This document shows positions 32,476 through 42,032 of a stretch of DNA of 64,000 nt, one piece after another (the first letter of the stretch is position 1; each line of letters opens with the position of its first letter). Both the position numbers and the translations under genes were made by a program. Source of the DNA: Candidatus Omnitrophota bacterium (GTDB lineage: Bacteria > Hinthialibacterota > Hinthialibacteria > OLB16); contig JACKFH010000018.1 in assembly GCA_020632575.1 (NCBI GenBank), positions 1 to 64,000 on the forward strand, in the 5' to 3' direction. Under the pieces are notes generated by a model that was not told the DNA's origin, did no database searches, and saw only the letters and a program-made list of their open reading frames with translations.

Positions 32476-33606
32476 ATGGTTGAAAGAAATCCCACGCGGG
32501 CGGTCATGGTTCGCGATCTTCAAATTGGCGGCGGCGCGCGCATCAGTTATCAGTCGATGTGCGCCACCCGGACCCAGGATATTCAGGCCACGGTCGATCA
32601 GACCAACGCCCTCCATGAGGCGGGGGCCGATTTGGTCCGCATTGCGATCGACAACAAGAAGGACCTTGACGCCCTGAAAGAGGTTCGCGCCCAAACCGAG
32701 GCGCGGCTCGTGGTCGACCTTCAGGAGAATTACCCTCTTGCCGAGGAGGTCGCCCCCTATGTCGACAAAATCCGCTACAACCCGGGCCACCTCCACCATC
32801 TTGAGAAAGAGAAACCGATCGAGGAAAAGGTTCGCTGGATTGTCGGGGTCGCCGAGAAGAATGACCTCGCTCTCCGTGTCGGCGTTAACTGCGGGTCGGT
32901 GGCTCCCGACTTCCTGGAGAAATATCCCGACGATTCGATGGAGGCCCTGGTCGCCAGCGCCGTTTGGCACTGTGAGATCCTGGATGGCCTCGGGTTCACA
33001 CGTTATGTCGTCTCATTGAAAGACTCCGACCCTCAGAAAGTGATCGAGGCAAACAAACGTTTCGCCGAGGAGCGCCCCGATGTCCCCCTCCATCTCGGAG
33101 TGACTGAGGCGGGAATGCCGCCCGAGGGCGTCATCAAAACCAGGATCGCTTACGAGCAACTGCTGACGAAAGGAATCGGCGACACTCTCCGTGTTTCATT
33201 GACAGTCCCGAATAACCGTAAGCACGAGGAGATTGAGGCCGCCCGTCAAATCGTGGAGGACATCGAGGCCGGTAGATTCCGTTCGGTCCCGGAGTTCTTT
33301 GGCAAGGGCCTCAACATCATCTCTTGCCCCTCCTGCTCCCGCGTTGAGAACGAGGCGTTTATCGATTTGGCCGAGGATGTCCGAGAGATGACCGCCTACG
33401 CCAAGGAACACAACCTGACCATCGCGGTCATGGGCTGCCGAGTGAATGGTCCCGGCGAAACCGACGACGCCGACCTCGGGCTATGGTGTGGGCCGACCCA
33501 TGTCAACCTCAAAAAAGGCGAGGAGTCGATCGGTTCGTATCCTTACAACGAGATCATTTCGAAGTTGCGCGAGGAGTTGGACGTGTTGATCGCGGCCAAG
33601 GTTTGA
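32476..33606 (+). CDS. ispG: 4-hydroxy-3-methylbut-2-en-1-yl diphosphate synthase
   Basis: A 376-residue IspG (GcpE). It reduces methylerythritol cyclodiphosphate to HMBPP in the MEP isoprenoid pathway using a 4Fe-4S cluster. The N-terminal TIM barrel includes YQSMCATRTQD, the LRVGVNCGSV strand and LGVTEAGMP. Cluster ligands are C284 and C287 (ISCPSCSRVENE), C321 (MGCRVNGPGE) and E328. The length fits the short bacterial form without a central insert. The presence of ispG indicates a non-mevalonate pathway. It converges on the ankyrin lipoprotein gene 37 bases later. Confidence 0.95.
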   Translation: MVERNPTRAVMVRDLQIGGGARISYQSMCATRTQDIQATVDQTNALHEAGADLVRIAIDNKKDLDALKEVRAQTEARLVVDLQENYPLAEEVAPYVDKIRYNPGHLHHLEKEKPIEEKVRWIVGVAEKNDLALRVGVNCGSVAPDFLEKYPDDSMEALVASAVWHCEILDGLGFTRYVVSLKDSDPQKVIEANKRFAEERPDVPLHLGVTEAGMPPEGVIKTRIAYEQLLTKGIGDTLRVSLTVPNNRKHEEIEAARQIVEDIEAGRFRSVPEFFGKGLNIISCPSCSRVENEAFIDLAEDVREMTAYAKEHNLTIAVMGCRVNGPGETDDADLGLWCGPTHVNLKKGEESIGSYPYNEIISKLREELDVLIAAKV

Positions 33607-33643
33607 GAAGACCCGAAGGAGTCTCAGGGTCAATCGGAAGGAA

Positions 33644-34243
33644 CTAATCTCCTTGGATATACTCCTTGATCACCCCTGCGACCTCCTCGTTGTTTCGCCC
33701 TCCAATTTTGCCAAGGCTTGTCTGCCTTTCCTCATGGATTGCCCATTCAAGGGGCGTCAGCCCCGCGGCGTCTTTCGCTTTCGGGTCCGCTCCAGCCTCA
33801 AGTAACATCCTGGCCGACAGTGCATCGTTGAGAAAGGCGGCGCGGTGTAAGGCCGTGGAATCCTCCGCGCACCGAAGGTTGGGATCCGCCCCATACTCCA
33901 ACAGAACCGCCACGATGGAGGGCCGTTCTTCCTGGACTGCGATGATGAGCGGCGTCAATTGAAGGTGATCCTGTCTCAGGTTTGGATCCGCGCCTGCTTC
34001 CAGGATCAACTCCACCATCTCAGCCTGATTAAGATACACCGCCGAATGCAGGAGTCCCATTCCCTCAGGTTTGGAGTGAACCAAACTGGGGTTCTTTGTC
34101 AATTGTTCTCGGAGGGCTTCGACTTCGCCAGTCTTTATCAGTTGAAGTGGATCAACAGTGGAATTCTCATTACATCCGGCGAGTCCGAATAGCACCGGTG
34201 TTAGTAACGCCACAGAAAAAGAGGGGCGCACAGGAGAGAACAT
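33644..34243 (-). CDS. ankyrin-repeat lipoprotein
   Basis: A 199-residue predicted lipoprotein (VLFGLAGC, cysteine 24). It contains three to four ankyrin repeats, recognisable by LLHSAVYLNQAEMVELILEAG-like, LTPLIIAVQEERPSIVAVLLE, TALHRAAFLNDALSARMLLE and GLTPLEWAIHEE. Ankyrin lipoproteins are often periplasmic binding or immunity-like proteins; no toxin partner is adjacent. It lies 5 bases downstream of the MDR gene (34249) on the same strand, so it is probably the last gene of a glnS-MDR-ankyrin operon. Confidence 0.8.
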   Translation of the reverse strand: MFSPVRPSFSVALLTPVLFGLAGCNENSTVDPLQLIKTGEVEALREQLTKNPSLVHSKPEGMGLLHSAVYLNQAEMVELILEAGADPNLRQDHLQLTPLIIAVQEERPSIVAVLLEYGADPNLRCAEDSTALHRAAFLNDALSARMLLEAGADPKAKDAAGLTPLEWAIHEERQTSLGKIGGRNNEEVAGVIKEYIQGD

Positions 34244-34248
34244 CGAAT

Positions 34249-35232
34249 TTACAAGACTTCAATCCCAATCTTCCCAACGGTGTGCCCCGTCTCCTGCTGC
34301 TCATGGGCTTTGGCCAACTCATCCAACGGAAACGTGTTCCTGACATGCGGTTTCAGGCATCCTGAATCGGCGAGGTTGGCGACCGTGGTCAATGTTTCGT
34401 TTTGGACTTCCGGGTTCACCCCGAGTGCGGTCGGGACTCCCATGAATTCGTAATGGAGGGTGGCGTTAATCCGGAAAAGTTTCTCGGTCGCTTTGGAACT
34501 GTCGACTGGAAGGATCGTGACAATTTTCCCATTGACCGCGATGGCGTCTAAGGACTGAACAAAATTGTCGCCCCCAACCGTGTCGAACACGATGTCGCAC
34601 TTCTTGCCGTCGGTCAGGCGGTCCACCTCCTCAATGAAGTTCGTGGATTTGTAATCGATCACTTCATCCACTTTGAGTCCGTCGCGACAGAATTCAATCG
34701 ACTCTTTTCTCCCGGCCGTGGTGATCACCCGGCAACCCACCAGTTTCGCGAATTGAATCGCCACATGCCCGACTCCTCCAGCCCCGGCATGAATCAGAAC
34801 TGTCTGGTTGGGTCGGATGCCGCAGTGGTGGTGGAGCGCCTCGTAGGCTGTCAGCGTCACCAGAGGGAGGGCCGCGGACTCGAGGTGACTCAGGGTCTTC
34901 GGCTTAAACGCCGCGCTGCGAGCATCGACCGCCACATACTCGGCGTTCGAACCGTTCTTGTAGAGGTTGGGCGAGGCGAAAACCTCATCCCCTTTTTTGA
35001 ACTGTGTGACCGCGCTTCCAAGGGCCTCCACCACTCCGCTGACATCGAAGCCGAGCACCATAGGAAAGGAGCGTGGCATATAACTCATGCTCCGGATCTT
35101 CGTGTCGACCGGATTAACCGCCGAGGCGTGAACCCTGACCAGAATGTCGTGTTCACCCAACTCAGGAATGGGGAGATCCATCTCCTTGAATTTGTCGACA
35201 CCGCCGTGCTCCTCAAAACCGATCGCTTTCAT
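34249..35232 (-). CDS. quinone-oxidoreductase-type MDR (medium-chain dehydrogenase/reductase)
   Basis: A 327-residue NAD(P)H-dependent reductase of the medium-chain superfamily. GroES-like N-half (VRVHASAVNPVDTKI, MVLGFDVSGVV) and a Rossmann C-half with VLIHAGAGGVGHVAIQFAK. The catalytic-zinc residues of true alcohol dehydrogenases are not seen, which favours the zinc-free quinone-oxidoreductase branch. ATG 35232 (MKAIGFEEHG) is set by a strong AAAGGAGATCGGGAA site; the 14-codon upstream extension runs into the end of glnS. It starts 14 bases after glnS. Substrate unknown. Confidence 0.85.
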   Translation of the reverse strand: MKAIGFEEHGGVDKFKEMDLPIPELGEHDILVRVHASAVNPVDTKIRSMSYMPRSFPMVLGFDVSGVVEALGSAVTQFKKGDEVFASPNLYKNGSNAEYVAVDARSAAFKPKTLSHLESAALPLVTLTAYEALHHHCGIRPNQTVLIHAGAGGVGHVAIQFAKLVGCRVITTAGRKESIEFCRDGLKVDEVIDYKSTNFIEEVDRLTDGKKCDIVFDTVGGDNFVQSLDAIAVNGKIVTILPVDSSKATEKLFRINATLHYEFMGVPTALGVNPEVQNETLTTVANLADSGCLKPHVRNTFPLDELAKAHEQQETGHTVGKIGIEVL

Positions 35233-35246
35233 TTCCCGATCTCCTT

Positions 35247-36968
35247 TTATCCTTTGCTCGCGATTTTGGCCCAACTGTCACGCAGGTTGACCGTTCGGTT
35301 GAACACCAAATGCTCCGGTGTCGAATCGATTGAATCCACACAGAAATAGGCGTTCCGTTCGAACTGGTAAGGGACCCCCGGCTTAGCCTCCAATAGACTT
35401 GGTTCGAGCATCGCGGTCACTTTCTTCAAGGAATCCGGGTTCAAATTCGCCAGAAACTCGCCGCTCTCATCGACTTCGCTGGGGTTCGGTTTGGTGAACA
35501 GGTGATCATAGAGCCGCACCTCCGCCTCGATCGCTTGACCGGCGGCCACCCAGTGGATCGTTCCTTTCACCTTACGACCATCCGGAGAGTTTCCGCCACG
35601 GCTGGCCGGGTCGATCGTGCAGCGAAGTTCCTCGACTTCTCCCGTGGCCTCGTTCTTGATCACTTCATTACAGGTGAGGAAGTAAGCGTAACGCAGACGC
35701 ACCTCTTGCCCCGGGGCGAGGCGAAAGAATTTCTTCGGCGGATCCTCCATGAAATCGTCACGCTCGATATAGATCACCCTCGAGAAAGGAACTTTCCGGG
35801 TCCCCGCCGATTCGTCTTCGGGATTGTTGACCGCCTCCAACTCCTCGACCTGGTCCTCCGGATAATTGGTGATCACCACCTTCAGCGGGTCGAGGACCGC
35901 CATCGCTCGCAGCGCCCGTTTGTTCAGGTCCTCGCGAAGGAAATGCTCGAGCAACTGGAATTCGACAACGCTGTTGGTCTTTGCGACTCCCACCTTCTCG
36001 CAAAAGGCTCGGATTGCCTCAGGCGTGTAACCTCGCCTGCGCATTCCCGACAGGGTGGGCATCCTCGGATCGTTCCATCCGTCGACATACCCCCCTTGGA
36101 CCAGCGCCAGCAGTTTACGTTTGGACATGAGCATGTAAGTCAGATTCAAACGCGCGAACTCGTACTGCTTCGAGGGGAAAATGCCGAGTTGTTCGATGTA
36201 CCAATCGTACAATGGACGGTGATCCGCGAATTCCAAGGTGCAGATGGAATGGGTGATTTTCTCGATCGAGTCGGACTGCCCGTGGGTGAAATCGTAGGTC
36301 GGATAGATTTGCCACTTGTCGCCGGTCCGGTGGTGATGGGCCTTTAGGATGCGATACATTACCGGATCACGCATGTTGAGATTGGGGGAGGCCATATCGA
36401 TTTTGGCTCTCAAGACTCTCGCGCCGTTCTCAAACTCGCCATTCTTCATCCGTTCGAACAGATCGAGATTCTCCTCGACCGACCTTTCGCGATACGGGCT
36501 GTTCTTTCCCGGCTCCTTCAGCGTCCCTCGGTATTCTCGAATTTCATCTCCTGAAAGGTCGCAGATATAGGCTTTCCCCTCCTTGATGAGCTGGACCGCC
36601 CATTCGTAGAGTTGGTCGAAATAATCCGAGGCGTAATATTCCCGATCCTCCCAATCGAAACCGAGCCAGCGAATGTCCTCCTTGATCGACTCGACATATT
36701 CCTCCTCCTCCTTGGAGGGATTGGTGTCATCGAACCGCAGATTGCATTTTCCGCCGTACTGGTTCGCCACCCCGAAGTTCAGGCAAATCGATTTCGCGTG
36801 ACCGATATGGAGGTATCCATTCGGTTCAGGGGGGAACCGGGTTTGAACTCGGCCATCGTGTTTGCCTTCGGCCAAATCCTTTTCGATGATCTCCCGAATA
36901 AAGTTTTTCGGGGGCTCTTTACCCGTCCCCTTTTCGGAATTGTTTGCTTTCTCGGATACCTCGTTCAT
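35247..36968 (-). CDS. glnS: glutaminyl-tRNA synthetase
   Basis: A 573-residue class Ic aminoacyl-tRNA synthetase that charges tRNA-Gln. Marks: FPPEPNGYLHIGHAKSI with the HIGH signature, NLRFDDTNPSKEEEEYV, VMYRILKAHHHRTG and the KMSKS-equivalent LMSKRK. It then has the beta-barrel anticodon-binding C-domain (HWVAAGQAIEAEVRLYDHLF). ATG 36968 has GAGG 5 bases upstream; a TTG five codons earlier is less likely. GlnRS is missing from many bacteria that use the GatCAB amidotransferase, so its presence limits the possible lineage. It is the first gene of a minus-strand operon and is divergent from the GT4 gene. Confidence 0.95.
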   Translation of the reverse strand: MNEVSEKANNSEKGTGKEPPKNFIREIIEKDLAEGKHDGRVQTRFPPEPNGYLHIGHAKSICLNFGVANQYGGKCNLRFDDTNPSKEEEEYVESIKEDIRWLGFDWEDREYYASDYFDQLYEWAVQLIKEGKAYICDLSGDEIREYRGTLKEPGKNSPYRERSVEENLDLFERMKNGEFENGARVLRAKIDMASPNLNMRDPVMYRILKAHHHRTGDKWQIYPTYDFTHGQSDSIEKITHSICTLEFADHRPLYDWYIEQLGIFPSKQYEFARLNLTYMLMSKRKLLALVQGGYVDGWNDPRMPTLSGMRRRGYTPEAIRAFCEKVGVAKTNSVVEFQLLEHFLREDLNKRALRAMAVLDPLKVVITNYPEDQVEELEAVNNPEDESAGTRKVPFSRVIYIERDDFMEDPPKKFFRLAPGQEVRLRYAYFLTCNEVIKNEATGEVEELRCTIDPASRGGNSPDGRKVKGTIHWVAAGQAIEAEVRLYDHLFTKPNPSEVDESGEFLANLNPDSLKKVTAMLEPSLLEAKPGVPYQFERNAYFCVDSIDSTPEHLVFNRTVNLRDSWAKIASKG

Positions 36969-37108
36969 TCTAACCTCTTTCAACGTCGCTAAATCGTGTT
37001 TGGATTCGATTGAGAGTTTCTCTAGAATATTGCAGTCGGCCCAATCGGAAGGGAAGGGGCGAGGCTTTCCCCCGTTCCAATGGAAACAGGTCGTTTGGAG
37101 GGTTTTAC

Positions 37109-38398
37109 ATGCGGATCGCGATGGTGACCAACACCTACCTCCCCAATGTGGGAGGAGTGGCGGAATCGGTCAAGACATTTACGGAGGAGTACCGCCGTCA
37201 GGGGGAGGAGGTCCTTGTCATTTGCCCCGAGTTCGAAGGGGCGCCGGACAAGGAGGAGGGGGTGGTTCGGGTCCCCGCGATCCAAAACTTCAATGGCAGC
37301 GATTTCTCGGTCCGGCTTCCGATCCCGCTTTATCTGCATGACACGTTAGACGAATACCAGCCCGAGATTATCCACACACACCATCCCTTCCTGATGGGAG
37401 ACACCGCCGCGCGCATGGCCGCATCCCGGGGGCTCCCCCTCGTGTTCACCCACCACACCATGTATGAGGACTACCTTCACTATTTCCCTCCCGGCGATTC
37501 GGCGAAATTGAAAAGATTCGTGATTGAAATGGCCACAGGTTTCGCCAATCTCTGCGACCATGTGATTGCCCCTAGCGAGAGCATTGGCGAGATATTGCGC
37601 GCCAGGGGGGTGGAATCGCCCATTTCCGCTGTCCCGACCGGCATCCGATTAGCGGATTTTTCCAAGGGCTCGGGGGAGGCTTTCCGGAAGGATCTCGGCA
37701 TTCCTGATAGGGCCTTTGTGATCGGCCATCTGGGGCGTCTGGCTCCCGAGAAAAACCTCGAGTTCCTCGCCGAGGCGGTCTCCGAATACATGCTGGACCA
37801 GCCGAACGCTCACTTCCTCGTGGCCGGCAAAGGGGAGTCAGAGGAGACGATACGCGACATATTCTATTCGGAGGGGTTGTCCGAGCGACTCCATCTGGCG
37901 GGTGTGGTGAAGGAACAGCGCAAAACGGACTGCTACCATGCGATGGATGTTTTCGTCTTCGCTTCTCACACTGAAACTCAGGGAATGGTTCTCGCGGAGT
38001 CCCTGGCATGCGGCGTTCCGCTGATTGCGGTCGACGCTCCCGGCGCCAGGGAGGTGGTCGAGGATGGAGTGAATGGAATTCTCGTCAAGGAAGATCGTCC
38101 GAGTTTGATTGTTGAGGCTTTAAAGAGAATTGGTTCGATGAATGACGGAGAAAAAAAGGATCTAGGAGAGGCGTCTCTCAAAACCGTCCAGCCCTATTCG
38201 CTCGAATCCACCGCGAAAAAACAGCTGGAGATTTACCGGACTCTAATCGGAGAGAGTTTCGAAAAGCACGATCTGGAATCCACGGTCTGGGCCCGCTCGA
38301 TCGAGCAGATTCGCGTGGAATGGGATCTCTTTGTCCGAACCGCCGCCGCCATGGGAACGGTGATTCAGTCGGAAAACTCCGAATCGGAGGAGGAATAA
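37109..38398 (+). CDS. family 4 glycosyltransferase (MgtA/PimB-like)
   Basis: A 429-residue GT-B enzyme. N-terminal MRIAMVTNTYLPNVGGVAES, then THHTMYEDYLHYFP, the C-half GHLGRLAPEKNLEFLAEAV (GT4 donor-site GR.x.EKN) and VFVFASHTETQGMVLAESLACGVPLIAVDAPGAREVV with the E-x7-E motif. Close relatives are glucosyl/mannosyl-diacylglycerol or phosphatidylinositol mannosyltransferases, so a membrane-glycolipid role is likely. ATG 37109 follows GGAGG at 7 bases and gives the correct N-terminus; a longer start at 37010 is not family-like. It is alone on its strand, divergent from glnS. Confidence 0.85.
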   Translation: MRIAMVTNTYLPNVGGVAESVKTFTEEYRRQGEEVLVICPEFEGAPDKEEGVVRVPAIQNFNGSDFSVRLPIPLYLHDTLDEYQPEIIHTHHPFLMGDTAARMAASRGLPLVFTHHTMYEDYLHYFPPGDSAKLKRFVIEMATGFANLCDHVIAPSESIGEILRARGVESPISAVPTGIRLADFSKGSGEAFRKDLGIPDRAFVIGHLGRLAPEKNLEFLAEAVSEYMLDQPNAHFLVAGKGESEETIRDIFYSEGLSERLHLAGVVKEQRKTDCYHAMDVFVFASHTETQGMVLAESLACGVPLIAVDAPGAREVVEDGVNGILVKEDRPSLIVEALKRIGSMNDGEKKDLGEASLKTVQPYSLESTAKKQLEIYRTLIGESFEKHDLESTVWARSIEQIRVEWDLFVRTAAAMGTVIQSENSESEEE

Positions 38399-38412
38399 GA
38401 ACGTTTCCCTCC

Positions 38413-39780
38413 TCATGGGTTCACTTCCCGATCGAGAAACAGACCGTGCTCCAAGAGCACCTCCGGCAATCCGCCCTGGCAAACATGAGAGGCGGCGTCG
38501 AAGGAATGCCCCCCCGTCTCGGCAAATGGCACCGCCACGCAGAGGGGAATGCCCGCCGCTCGAATTGCGATCACGCCCGACTCGCTGTCCTCGAAACCGA
38601 TCACCTGGTCAAATTGCTCCACTGGAACCCCCAGCCGGTGCAGCGCCAGTGAATACAAATCTCGGTGAGGTTTTAACCGAATTTCGCTCGAATCGCTCGC
38701 GGTGATGATGGCGTCGTAATACTGCTCGGGGGAAGAGAAATGGAGAAGGATCTTTTCCTTTCGTTCCTCGGAGATGGACCAACCATGGATCTCTTTTCGG
38801 AGGACCCCGAAGACCTCGTTCAAAACGATATCGGCCTCGTAGCGGATCGAGGAGGTCACCACCGCCACCTTCGCCGGGGTCTTCTCAAAACGTCTTCCCA
38901 ACTCGATCAGTCTTTCCTTTCCTTCCGAAACCTCCGAAGCCAAATGGCCCTGGACCAAATCGGCTAGGTCCGCCGCCTCTTTGCCAAGCCAGCCTTTGAT
39001 CAGCGCCAGGAAAACTCCCACTCCAGGCATCGGCTCAATCAGTCGATGATCGGACGAACCAAGGATCTCTCGTGAAAGTAAAGCGCCCTCGCCGAGTTGA
39101 AGTTCCCTGAGGATTTCGTGGTAACGGTGATAATAGATGTCGACCGAGAGGCGAACCTGATTGGTAAAATCGTTGAGATCACAACCGATCAAATATCGCT
39201 CACCTAAATCCGAAAAAAACTTTGAGGGGAGATCCTCCAAGTCCTCGGCGCCAAGAATGGAATCCCGAAACCCAGCGTCCTCCAACAACCCTCCTGCTCC
39301 CAAGGCTCGCAGGTTTCCCATCACTTCATTGGTTCGGTTTTCGTCCTGCCCGTTAACCAATGTCCAAGCCGACTGACGGACCGCCCAAGTCCGCATCGAG
39401 ACAGGGTCGATGGCGCCCTGATAGGTGCGCACCAAATATTCCACATGCTTGGTCGTGCTGTTGCCAATGATATGAGGATAGTCCGTCTCGGAGTTAAGAC
39501 CCTCCCACTCCTCCTCGGAGAGACGGCCGGTGATCCTTCGGACCATGGTTTCGAGCGAATGAAGACAGAGCGCCTCCGTGGTGGTGGTCGTTCCATCCAT
39601 GTCCATCACCATGGCTCGGGGACCTTTCTCCAAGGTCATCTTTTTGGGCGCCAAAGGGCAGAGTTCAAACGGCGGATGGACATAACTTGGGTTCTGAATG
39701 ACCGCGTAGTCGTCGCAATCCTCGGGGAGGAGGAAAGTCGCCTGTTTCCGGTTGACGAATTTTGGGAGATGTTGGTTCAT
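38413..39780 (-). CDS. enlarged HAD-superfamily hydrolase (beta-phosphoglucomutase-like core)
   Basis: A 455-residue HAD phosphatase, nearly twice the usual size. A 50-residue N-terminal extension precedes motif I (AMVMDMDGTTTTTEA, nucleophile D60 and D62). A large cap (about 80-300) follows. Motif II-like VVTSSIRYEAD, motif III KPHRDLYSLAL, and motif IV GFEDSESGVIAIRAAGIP complete the core. The HAD core resembles beta-phosphoglucomutase and sugar phosphatases. The extra cap and N-extension are not of a family I recognise, so the substrate is open. It is divergent from the DNA glycosylase and has no obvious operon partner. Confidence 0.75.
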   Translation of the reverse strand: MNQHLPKFVNRKQATFLLPEDCDDYAVIQNPSYVHPPFELCPLAPKKMTLEKGPRAMVMDMDGTTTTTEALCLHSLETMVRRITGRLSEEEWEGLNSETDYPHIIGNSTTKHVEYLVRTYQGAIDPVSMRTWAVRQSAWTLVNGQDENRTNEVMGNLRALGAGGLLEDAGFRDSILGAEDLEDLPSKFFSDLGERYLIGCDLNDFTNQVRLSVDIYYHRYHEILRELQLGEGALLSREILGSSDHRLIEPMPGVGVFLALIKGWLGKEAADLADLVQGHLASEVSEGKERLIELGRRFEKTPAKVAVVTSSIRYEADIVLNEVFGVLRKEIHGWSISEERKEKILLHFSSPEQYYDAIITASDSSEIRLKPHRDLYSLALHRLGVPVEQFDQVIGFEDSESGVIAIRAAGIPLCVAVPFAETGGHSFDAASHVCQGGLPEVLLEHGLFLDREVNP

Positions 39781-39884
39781 GGTGATCCGAGTTTAATCCC
39801 CTTTCCATTCCGAACCAGTCCCATCGTCAAAAGTCCGTTCCCGCAATTCCCTGAAGGTTCGTTCTACCCTAAACTTCATTCACT

Positions 39885-40799
39885 ATGCCCGAACTTCCGG
39901 ATGTGGTCGGCTATATCGAAGCCCTCAGGACCCGCATCGAGGGACACACTCTCGAAAAGATTCACATCCTAAAACCATTCCTTGTCCGATCCTTCGATCC
40001 TCCTATCCAATCCGCTGTAGGGAAAAAAGTGATTGGGCTCAGACGATTGGGAAAGCGCATTGTGTGGGATCTCGAAGACGATTTATTCATTGTCATCCAT
40101 TTGATGATCGCCGGTCGATTTCAATGGAAGGAGGGGGCCGCCAATCCACCCGGCAAGTTGGGGCTCGCTCATTTTGTCTTTCCATCCGGGTTCCTTATTT
40201 TGACTGAAGCGGGGACCAAGAAACGCGCCTCCCTGTATTTGGTCAAAGGGGAGGAGGCGCTTGCTGGCCACCAACCGGGAGGGCTCGAGGTTTTAGAGTC
40301 GGACCTGGAGGATTTCACCGCTCAGATTCGGAAAGCGAACCACACTCTGAAACGGACCTTAACCGATCCCAAACTGTTCAGCGGAATCGGCAACGCCTTT
40401 TCCGATGAAATCCTCCATCACGCTCGCCTCTCCCCGGTCAAACTGAGCCAGAAACTGACCGAGGACGAAATTGAGCGGCTCTTTAATTCCTCTCACGAGA
40501 TCCTCCACTCCTGGTCTGAGACCCTCACCGAGCGGTACAAGAAGAAATTCCCCGGTCCGGGAGAAGTGACCGCCTTCCGGCCAGAATTCGCGGTCCATGG
40601 CAAATTCGAACACCCCTGCCCGGTTTGCGGGACTCCCGTTCAAAGAATCCGTTACGCCGACAATGAGACAAATTACTGCCCAACCTGCCAGACCGAGGGG
40701 AAGCTGTTAGCCGATCGGGCAATGTCGAGGCTCCTTAAGAAAGATTGGCCTAAGTCATTGGAGGAATTCTCCGAAAAATATGGGATAGACACCGACTGA
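39885..40799 (+). CDS. Fpg/Nei-family DNA glycosylase
   Basis: A 304-residue base-excision repair enzyme. The N-terminal MPELPDV places catalytic P2 and E3 correctly (Fpg starts MPELPEV). The beta-lyase and void-filling region includes IVIHLMIAGRFQW, the H2TH motif is near SGIGNAFSDEILHHARLSP, and the C-terminal zinc finger is CPVCGTPVQRIRYADNETNY followed by CPTC. It removes oxidised purines or pyrimidines and cuts the strand by beta,delta-elimination. The D at position 6 and the overall length leave Fpg and Nei2-like subgroups both possible. The next gene begins 13 bases later. Confidence 0.88.
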   Translation: MPELPDVVGYIEALRTRIEGHTLEKIHILKPFLVRSFDPPIQSAVGKKVIGLRRLGKRIVWDLEDDLFIVIHLMIAGRFQWKEGAANPPGKLGLAHFVFPSGFLILTEAGTKKRASLYLVKGEEALAGHQPGGLEVLESDLEDFTAQIRKANHTLKRTLTDPKLFSGIGNAFSDEILHHARLSPVKLSQKLTEDEIERLFNSSHEILHSWSETLTERYKKKFPGPGEVTAFRPEFAVHGKFEHPCPVCGTPVQRIRYADNETNYCPTCQTEGKLLADRAMSRLLKKDWPKSLEEFSEKYGIDTD

Positions 40800-40812
40800 T
40801 CGGAGGCTTGGA

Positions 40813-41943
40813 GTGGACGATCCGAATATATTGAAAATAAAGCATGGCGGCGGATTCTGTCTGACCCTCTTTGGCCTCCCCTTTTTCGCGGCGGGGGTCT
40901 TCGCCATGGTTTCCCCTTTCATTCCTGGGATTAATTGGGAAGGGGGTAAGCCGCCTCCCCTCTACTTTATTATTCCCTTCGGTTCCATCTTCGCCGTGGT
41001 GGGGGGCGCCATCATGTTCGGACGAGCCGGGGTGGAAATTGACGCGCGACGGAACCTGGTCACCACCTGGTGGGGGTTCCTGCTCCCGTTTAAATACAAG
41101 TCCCATTCTCTCACGCCGGATACGGTCGTCTCGCTCATCAAAGTCCGAAAGAAGAGCGATGACTCCAGTTATTGGTCCTACGAGGTGAAACTGGAGGGCG
41201 ATTTTGAAACCATCGATGTCGAGGAAAACACCGATTGGTTCAAATCGAGGCAGCGGGCCGAACAGGTCGCCAAACTCCTTTACAAACCATTGGTCGATCG
41301 GTCCCAAGGCGGGGAAACCATCACCCAGCCGGAGGATTTGGACAAACCGCTGAACCAAAAGCTCCAAGAATCGGGAATCGAACTCGACCTTCCGGCGCCG
41401 CCGGCCAACTATCGAACCAAGGTGGATATGAAAGGGGAGGGAGTCCAATTCAAAATCCCGCCTCCGGGCCTGTCGCCACTCCACGCGATCCAGGTCTTTG
41501 GACTCCTTGTCCTGTATGTGTTCATGTGGTTCTTCTTCTTTCGCCACTTCTTCGAGGGGTTGGATGATGCTCCCATGTCGGTCGCCCTCTTTTTCTACGC
41601 CTTTGGCTCCATCTTCTTCATCCTGCCCGGCCTCGGGGTCTTCTCCTCCATTTTCCGAGACCTGACTCAATCCTGCGAACTCGAAGCCGACCCATCCCAA
41701 TTGAAGATCGTCACCCGGAAGTATTTCATCGGACGCCAAAGAAAGATGAGGATGTCTCAAATCGAGGACGTTTCAGTCAATCAGTCGGATGAGGAATCCA
41801 ACTTCGGGAAGAAACTTCCCTTCAAGCGTTTCATTCGCGTGGTTTCGGATGAGGGGCAGGTGACATTCGGCCAGGGTCTCGCGGCTGAGGAGCTGGATTG
41901 GATTCGCGATGTCCTTCGATATCTCATTTCGAAGGGAACTTGA
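40813..41943 (+). CDS. membrane protein with two helix-pair/PH-like repeats
   Basis: A 376-residue protein of unknown family. Two hydrophobic pairs (about 14-36 plus 50-70, and about 235-255 plus 262-285) are each followed by a beta-rich segment. The first is VEIDARRNLVTTWWGFLLPF and the second is LEADPSQLKIVTRKYFIG; both look like a bacterial PH-type membrane-bound domain. The start is GTG 40813 with GGAGGCTTGGA upstream. It directly follows the DNA glycosylase and is likely co-transcribed, but no functional link is evident. No catalytic residue is recognised. Confidence 0.6.
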   Translation: MDDPNILKIKHGGGFCLTLFGLPFFAAGVFAMVSPFIPGINWEGGKPPPLYFIIPFGSIFAVVGGAIMFGRAGVEIDARRNLVTTWWGFLLPFKYKSHSLTPDTVVSLIKVRKKSDDSSYWSYEVKLEGDFETIDVEENTDWFKSRQRAEQVAKLLYKPLVDRSQGGETITQPEDLDKPLNQKLQESGIELDLPAPPANYRTKVDMKGEGVQFKIPPPGLSPLHAIQVFGLLVLYVFMWFFFFRHFFEGLDDAPMSVALFFYAFGSIFFILPGLGVFSSIFRDLTQSCELEADPSQLKIVTRKYFIGRQRKMRMSQIEDVSVNQSDEESNFGKKLPFKRFIRVVSDEGQVTFGQGLAAEELDWIRDVLRYLISKGT

Positions 41944-42032
41944 TCGATGGTCCGTTGATCTCGCGGTGGCGAAAGAGAAAAACCGCTATTTCCAACAACC
42001 GATTCTCGTTTCGGATTGACAATGGGTCGCTT

